Origin: Cyclina sinensis
Lineage: Eukaryota > Mollusca > Bivalvia > Venerida > Veneridae
Assembly (NCBI GenBank): GCA_012932295.1
Contig: JAAONU010000016.1
Location: 37,355,241-37,419,240, forward strand
Reading direction: 5' to 3'
Length of the DNA stretch: 64,000 bases
Position 1 is the stretch's first letter. The number at the start of each line of letters is the position of its first letter. The position numbers were made by a program, and so were the translations under genes. Shown in pieces: positions 58,638 through 64,000 of the stretch. The notes beneath the pieces were generated by a model that searched no databases, was not told where the DNA came from, and worked only from the letters and a program-made list of their open reading frames with translations.

Positions 58638-60070
58638 TACTATTTAGTTCTAAAAAACTGTAATATGATTAAATTTGTTTTTTTTGATACGCCAGTCAGA
58701 TCTCTTTTTGCACAAACAGTTTCTCATGTAGTGAAGTTTATATTTGTCCTAAATGTAATTTCTTGTATAATATATTAAGCCTTTCTCTGAAACCCTTGCT
58801 GGATCTTCTCTGTTAAATTTAGGCCTGATTTCTTCATCCTTTAGCATATCCCTGCAAGGGTCTAGGCTGTATTTTATCATCTTTTGCTTCAGGTTTCATC
58901 AACCATCATTTCCAGACTCATTTAGGCATTCAGATATTTTCCACAAGTTCCCCAGCAAAAGGTCAAGGTCACGATTATTGTTTAGGTATAAGTCTGATTT
59001 CTTTTGACAGAGCCAATTACATCTAGGGGAGATATAAAGTGTTGTACAAACAGCACTTTATTTCAGTCTGCTAGTAAAGATTTTTCTGTCACTTCTAATC
59101 AGTGGTAAATGCAGTGCTTGCATAGACAGAAGCCAGGCATTATAGTTTAAGAGACAAACATATATTTTGTCAGCCTTCTTTGGAATTTCAACAAATGCTG
59201 TCTAGTAAAAGAAATTTGCAAAACAAAAATACAATATTGAAAATGGAAAATGTCTTCTTTTTTCCTGTTTCCTGGCTTTTTGACTAGTTACAGGGAGGTA
59301 ATCAGAGGGAGGTAATTACAGTGCTTTTCCTGTTTGGAAAGGATGATTAGCAGTGCATATTCTCTCTGTCACAAAAGAGTGAGAAAATGTGACAATAAAC
59401 TTAACCAGAAGTTTTTTGCTTTGAAGAAAACTTCACAGACATTGTTCCAACATGTTCTTTTTAAAATCAGTTATATAAATTACTGTTTCCACTATTAGGA
59501 GAAGTCATTCATATGACAACCTAAACACATTGATAACTGCCAAGGAGACATCATAAAGTTTAATCAATATTAACAGATTACAAAATTGCTGAAAATATTT
59601 TTTTAATTCCATAATATAATGGAAATGACAGTGTTTTTTGCTGTAATTACATCAGATTTCTCCTGCAAATGATTAATCCATTTAAATAAATTCAGTTCCA
59701 GAAACGAAACATTTCATAAAAAATGCTTATTATAAATAAATTTTGTCGCCATTAGTGCTTTCCAGATTTCATTTTTTGTCTCATTTTTCATGTGAAAGAC
59801 CTTTCATATTTCAAAATTTAAACTTGTTAGGTATTTTAAGCATTGTTATTTCCAGAACATTAATGTGTCGAAATGGAATTTTTCAAATCAGTGATGAACC
59901 TGTTTTTTCACTTTTTTTTTTTTTGCACTGCATCTTTGTTTCATAGAATCAAAGTACTGAAGGGATTACCCTTTTTGTTTGTTTCTCTATGGCAAAACAT
60001 TTACAGTAGCTTTTTTTTTATATTTTTACTTGAGAAATGAATATTTGACAGTTTGGTATAATGTAAATAA
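58638..60070. other. No feature recognised
   Basis: AT-rich DNA with several homopolymer runs; no gene or known repeat. Confidence 0.45.
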
Positions 60071-60078
60071 AGGATATT

Positions 60079-60735
60079 ATTTCATGCTTTCCAGTGTTTT
60101 ATTGTAAAATATCGGATGATTATATTCTGATAAGTTGAGTGATAAACCATTAGTGAAATTTACAAAATATAATTTTCACTGTGCCAGATTACTTTTTTCC
60201 CCTCACTGCACCCAAATTACAAAGAAACACAGTTCGACCGGCATATAAACGTATCCGCATGATAGAATCAGATGACAGTGATTGAATTTTTAATAAAACA
60301 CTTAATTAAATCCAGATGAATATGAAAACACTTTTTATTTTGTTCAGTTATTGTTTAAAGAGCTAAGTGGACCATAACACGATTTTACTGTTAAAGAAAC
60401 TGTAAACAATATGGCAGACGTTTCAATTTTGCGTGATGTCCTGACGCGGAGGAATATATTTCATTGATGTATTTGCAGTTTCTGTAATATTTCGTTAAAT
60501 TGAATAAATATTAAAAATGTTTTGTTAAAATGTTATTTTTGTGCTTATGAGTGAAGAAATAAACACTGAAAGCCCAGATTTTCATTATTTTTTATCGAAT
60601 TTCTTGGAACTACTTTGAATAGCGTCTCGCATGTGCAGACATAGTAAATATTGGGGATGCACCAGGGGTGGACAAGATGTTCATGTTATCACTGTTTTAT
60701 CTTTTTTTCTGAAATGACACTGGAAAGCATGAAAT
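60079..60735. mobile_element. MITE with perfect 18-bp inverted ends
   Basis: ATTTCATGCTTTCCAGTG at 60079-60096 and its exact reverse complement at 60718-60735, about 620 bp apart, with no coding capacity except a short ATGGCAGACGTTTCA frame of 18 codons near 60411. No target duplication was placed with confidence. Confidence 0.65.
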
Positions 60736-60741
60736 AAATAG

Positions 60742-60902
60742 AATATTTGATTTTTTTCAGTGTGTGATCCAAATTTATTTCACGCGTTACCATCAGATTT
60801 TTATATTTTCATGAGTGGCATAGCCACCAGTGAAAATATTTAAAGTCTGATTGTCACATGTGAAATAAATTTTTTATCACACACTGAAAAAATCAAATAT
60901 CC
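60742..60902. mobile_element. 161-bp hairpin element
   Basis: Two ~70-bp arms pair almost throughout: AATATTTGATTTTTTTCAG / CTGAAAAAATCAAATAT at the outer ends, TGTGTGAT / ATCACACA, and ATATTTTCA / TGAAAATAT at the centre. The loop is TGAGTGGCATAGCCACC. A palindromic MITE adjoining the previous element. Confidence 0.75.
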
Positions 60903-62047
60903 TCTGTATGTTTTATTTGACACCAATGAGTATACGTGAACTAAAGCGGGAAGTTGTTTTTTCAATACATCCTGCATTTTAGTGCTCTATTACAATATGC
61001 AACTTCCATTCAAAAGTAAAATTTTATGAAAAAAAAAAGAAAAAATTTTAAAAGTAAACTTCATGAACATAAAATTTTAATATCATATAAGGCTTGTTGG
61101 TTTTGCATCACTTACAGTAGATTTAATTTTTGTCTTTGATCATCTAGATGCTTGTACCAAGTTTGATGATCATCACTATATCATTTTAGGTGTCCTTGCA
61201 CTCGATGCCTCTTAATTCACAGGACAAAAATGTTACTGAGATTAAAATAATATAAAGGTCCTCTCTCATAATCTTGTTGATTTTAATTAATTGCTGTAAA
61301 GTAAGAGTAGCAAGATCTGTTAAAATGACAAAGGCAGACCACTCTTTTATATTTTGATTAGAAATTTAAGACAACTAGTATTTGATAAACCTCTTCTACA
61401 GAAATTGTTTTGTTCCCCCAGGTTGTGGAGCACTAAATCATTGTCAGCACCACAGTAAATGCTGGTCTTTTATTGAACCATTACATCTCAATTTGTAGAA
61501 TTGAAAAGTCAAACTGAAACATTGTAGCTGCAAGTTATTACGTTGTATTGAGAAGTTTTAGTCATCTGGTTATACAGTAATTAGACCACAAGGGAGTGAT
61601 TCTGTATGAATATGCAGTGGCATAATCAGAATGGATATCAGAATTTCAGCCCACTCTAGCAAATCAATATTCCAGATTTTGACTTGATGAAGTCTGTCAA
61701 AAAATTATAACAAGATTTTAACATACCTACTTTTTCACTTTCATGTCTTGCTTTCATGCCATCTTGTGATTGAATTTTGTATGTCGTGGAAAGACTAAAT
61801 GTTAACCGAAGAGCAATTTGATTTTAGCTATAAATTTGGCACAAAGTCCAAAAGAGGCTTCAGATTTTCCATTTTAGAATTTTCTTATTGCCTACACAAG
61901 GATTATTTATAACTTAACTTCTAAAAAAATGTTTGCATCGGTTTTCTAAGAAACAATTATACTCCAGTTAAGAACAGCCCTAAGTCATGATCACAGGGTC
62001 TTAATTAGTATTTTGTGGTTTTGCATGTTATTTTATTAAACATTTTT
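60903..62047. other. No feature recognised
   Basis: AT-rich DNA; nothing supported. Confidence 0.45.
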
Positions 62048-62400
62048 AGCTCACCTGAGCAGATGCTAAGTTACACATTTTATTTCATAACATAAGATAT
62101 AACAAAAATCTGCGTTTTCCAAATACATGAATTTTAACTTAAAATCTAAAACTGAGGTTGTCACTTGGTTTATGGACGGCACCATTGTTGCAAAAATACA
62201 TGGCGAGAGAAAACGAGACTTAAGATTTGTGATGTAATTGTGGTCCATTGGAGAATGGCGGAAGTGTACACATCGTGATTCATAGATTTCATCTAAATGA
62301 ATTATTGTCAGATTAACGCTGGTTGTCAATGGTTTTGTTATTACGTGACTTGCACCTAAAGGTCTGAATATAATTAAATCACAAAACATTCAGTATTGTT
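62048..62400. repeat. Solitary AGCTCACCTGAGC end and unknown sequence
   Basis: AGCTCACCTGAGCAGATGC is the 5' terminus of the hairpin-ended element family, without the rest. To its right a minus-strand frame of 107 codons (62389-62066) with no recognisable domain covers sequence that may be repeat-derived. Confidence 0.4.
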
Positions 62401-63023
62401 TTTTTGTCTGATTAATTCTTTTAGGTTTAAAGTTGATTTGCAAACATTAAAATAAAAAAATCAAACTCCCAATGAACTTACCTAGTGTTCCGGCGAATAA
62501 AGATCAATGTAAGTGACTGTTATTATGTTCACTACATTCTTGTTTTCAGTCAAGGAAAAAAAAAAACAGACCTTAGGCCTAAATTAAAAAATTGTTTGAT
62601 TGCCCTTTACCGACTCTGAATTTTGAAGGTGGGTAGGTAGGTAGGGAAATATTTTTATTTTTTGGGGGGATATCAGCATTTTATATTCTTTATATTTCAA
62701 ATATTAGCTGTTCCTCTGTTTATAGATATTACAGAAGACCATGAAGAAGTAACATGTACTTTCAGGTTTTGTTCTGTACAGTATGCAAACAATTAATAAA
62801 CATGTATGTGTTTGCAACATTCCAACGGTTAGTCATCTATTATGTTCTTTGCCATTCCTTAAGTGCTCAAGGCTGCTAAAAAGCAAACAAAAATGCTATT
62901 TCAAGAACAAATTTTAATGTATAATGGTAACACCACAAAAAACACCTATGATGTCCAACTGTATGTCTAACACTTTGGCACTTCCAATTCCTTTTGACTA
63001 GATTTATAAAACATGTACACCAT
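62401..63023. other. Mostly no feature; one possible first coding exon
   Basis: ATGAACTTACCTAGTG at 62472 opens a 12-codon frame (MNLPSVPANKDQ) running into a strong donor AAT|GTAAGTGA at 62509. The minus strand also shows a donor-like GTAAGTTC at this place, so strand is ambiguous. The rest is AT-rich. Confidence 0.2.
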
Positions 63024-63235
63024 TTAACCCTTATCATGCCAACTAAATATGTCATCTGCTTGAATTGTCAACTGCTCCACTTTAAATGTCAATCAATTTT
63101 TTTAATATTTACAAGAAATATTTACCGAGTAGAAAACAGCTTAGAACCTGACCAGACGTAAAGTTACTTGGCATCTGGTCTGGTTCCAAGCTGTCTGCAA
63201 AGGCCTAAGGTGGTGCTCAGCAGGATAAGGGCTAA
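63024..63235. mobile_element. TTAA MITE, diverged copy
   Basis: TTAACCCTTATCATGCC at 63024 and CAGCAGGATAAGGGCTAA ending 63235. Central inverted pair is CTTAGAACCTGACCAGACG / CATCTGGTCTGGTTCCAAG. About 212 bp. Confidence 0.75.
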
Positions 63236-63300
63236 TAACACTGTAACTGCAACAACAGTGAAACTTGTGTGTCACAAAAGTCAATTCTTAATGGGATTAA

Positions 63301-64000
63301 ACTTTAGGAGTAAATCAACAAGTATCCACCTGGATCAGGTCATTTCTCAGCAACCGCAGCCAAAGGGTTGCAGTTGAAGGTCAAACTTCCGATCAACTAC
63401 CAGTGTTATCTGGTGTCCCCCAGGGTTCCGTTATTGGTCCCTGTTTATTTCTGGCAAATATCAATGACTTGCCAGAATCTGTCAAAAGTAAAACAAGGTT
63501 ATTTGCGGATGACACTACAGTTTACCTGACAGTCAAGGGACAGACAGACGCAGACGGACTGCAAGATGACCTACATAAACTAGAAAACTGGGAACGGGAC
63601 TGGGCCATGGAGTTCAATCCGGACAAATGTGAGGTGCTAAGGATCACCCGAAAAAAGAACCCCACCACCTTCCCATACACTCTACACAATAAAACTCTCA
63701 AATTAACTGAATCTGCCAAGTACCTTGGAGTTACCATCTCTAAAGACTTGAACTGGGCCAATCATATTAATAACATTACCTCCAAGGCAAAAAATACCTT
63801 AAGATTTATCCAGAGAAACATCAAAACTCAAAATAGGCAAATCAGAACTCAAGCCTATACCACTTATGTCAGACCTCAACTAGAATATTGTTCAATAATA
63901 TGGCACCCTTGGCAGAAACATCTTACCTACAAAATTGAAAGTGTACAAAGAGCTGTGGCTAGATATGTTTGTAATAATTATGATTTTCAAAGTAGTGTAA
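63301..64000 (+). mobile_element. Non-LTR retrotransposon (LINE) reverse transcriptase, 5'-truncated, runs off the edge
   Basis: From 63301 to 64000 one frame (codon TGG at 63331) stays open. It reads GVNQQVSTWIRSFLSNRSQ, then LSGVPQGSVIGPCLFLANIN, then the catalytic box RLFADDTTVYL, then WERDWAMEFNPDKCEV, the thumb region AKYLGVTISKDLNW, and YVRPQLEYCSIIWHPW near the right edge. The order and motifs are those of reverse transcriptases of jockey/CR1-like LINEs. Upstream in the same frame there is a TAA at 63298, and the fingers domain and endonuclease are missing, so the element is 5'-truncated or frameshifted just right of the TTAA MITE at 63235. The FADD site is intact. The remainder is beyond 64000. 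Confidence 0.9.

Noticed and set aside
60411..60467. Short frame MADVSILRDVLTRRN with good start context
   Set aside because: Only 18 codons, ending in a stop within a MITE, with no donor before the stop.
62066..62389. 107-codon minus-strand frame
   Set aside because: No recognisable domain, no splice or promoter support, and it begins beside a transposon end; not called as a gene.

Overview
The window is eukaryotic: spliced genes with GT-AG introns, AT-rich non-coding DNA and a very high load of small non-autonomous transposons, tRNA-derived SINEs and minisatellites. The repeat types suggest a marine bivalve mollusc: AGCTCACCTG-ended elements with tandem cores, ATACCCC-ended elements with ~146-bp monomers, short TTAACCC-ended palindromic MITEs, and jockey/CR1-like LINEs. 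This is inference from family style; I could not run a search, and the species is not determined. The window has no operons, CRISPR arrays or rRNA.

Three genes can be reconstructed exon by exon. (1) The 5' end of SNRNP27 (U4/U6.U5 tri-snRNP 27-kDa protein) is on the minus strand at 166-1725, and the rest runs off the left edge. (2) RPL26 (60S ribosomal protein uL24) is on the plus strand at 2458-6296, complete at 143 aa. It diverges from SNRNP27 across a ~250-bp shared promoter and starts with a terminal-oligopyrimidine (TOP) tract. (3) PRADC1 (secreted protease-associated-domain protein) is on the minus strand at 14209-17826, with five coding exons, 202 aa and all splice phases closing exactly.

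From about 18 kb to the right end I recognise no conserved cellular gene. A decayed LINE reverse transcriptase (18.6-20.0 kb, minus) and a better-preserved, 5'-truncated one (63.3-64.0 kb, plus, running off the edge) flank this desert. Possible exons of an unidentified plus-strand gene lie at 20.7 kb (CpG-richer first-exon-like patch), 41.7 kb (ATG-free exon with good splice sites), 54.5 kb (42-codon terminal exon with YDVP) and 62.5 kb. All are low confidence.

The desert is a mosaic of repeats. Four AGCTCACCTG-ended elements lie at 11.6, 25.0, 28.4 and 49.1 kb, the last with a 3-kb tandem core. CCCC/GGGG-hairpin elements lie at 27.2, 40.1, 45.4 and 56.3 kb. At least five CAGGG/TAGGG-type (hAT-like) MITEs have target-site duplications that can be read directly, and there is a TTAA MITE family (13.4, 44.6, 47.1 and 63.0 kb plus fragments). 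A 48-bp minisatellite occupies 30.1-31.7 kb, and a 30-bp minisatellite at 35.6-37.3 kb is split by a hAT MITE. No undescribed enzymatic or defence system is visible. The most interesting structure is that several sequence-unrelated element families carry cores whose monomers are close to 145-161 bp (nucleosome size), one with a 963-bp higher-order repeat.
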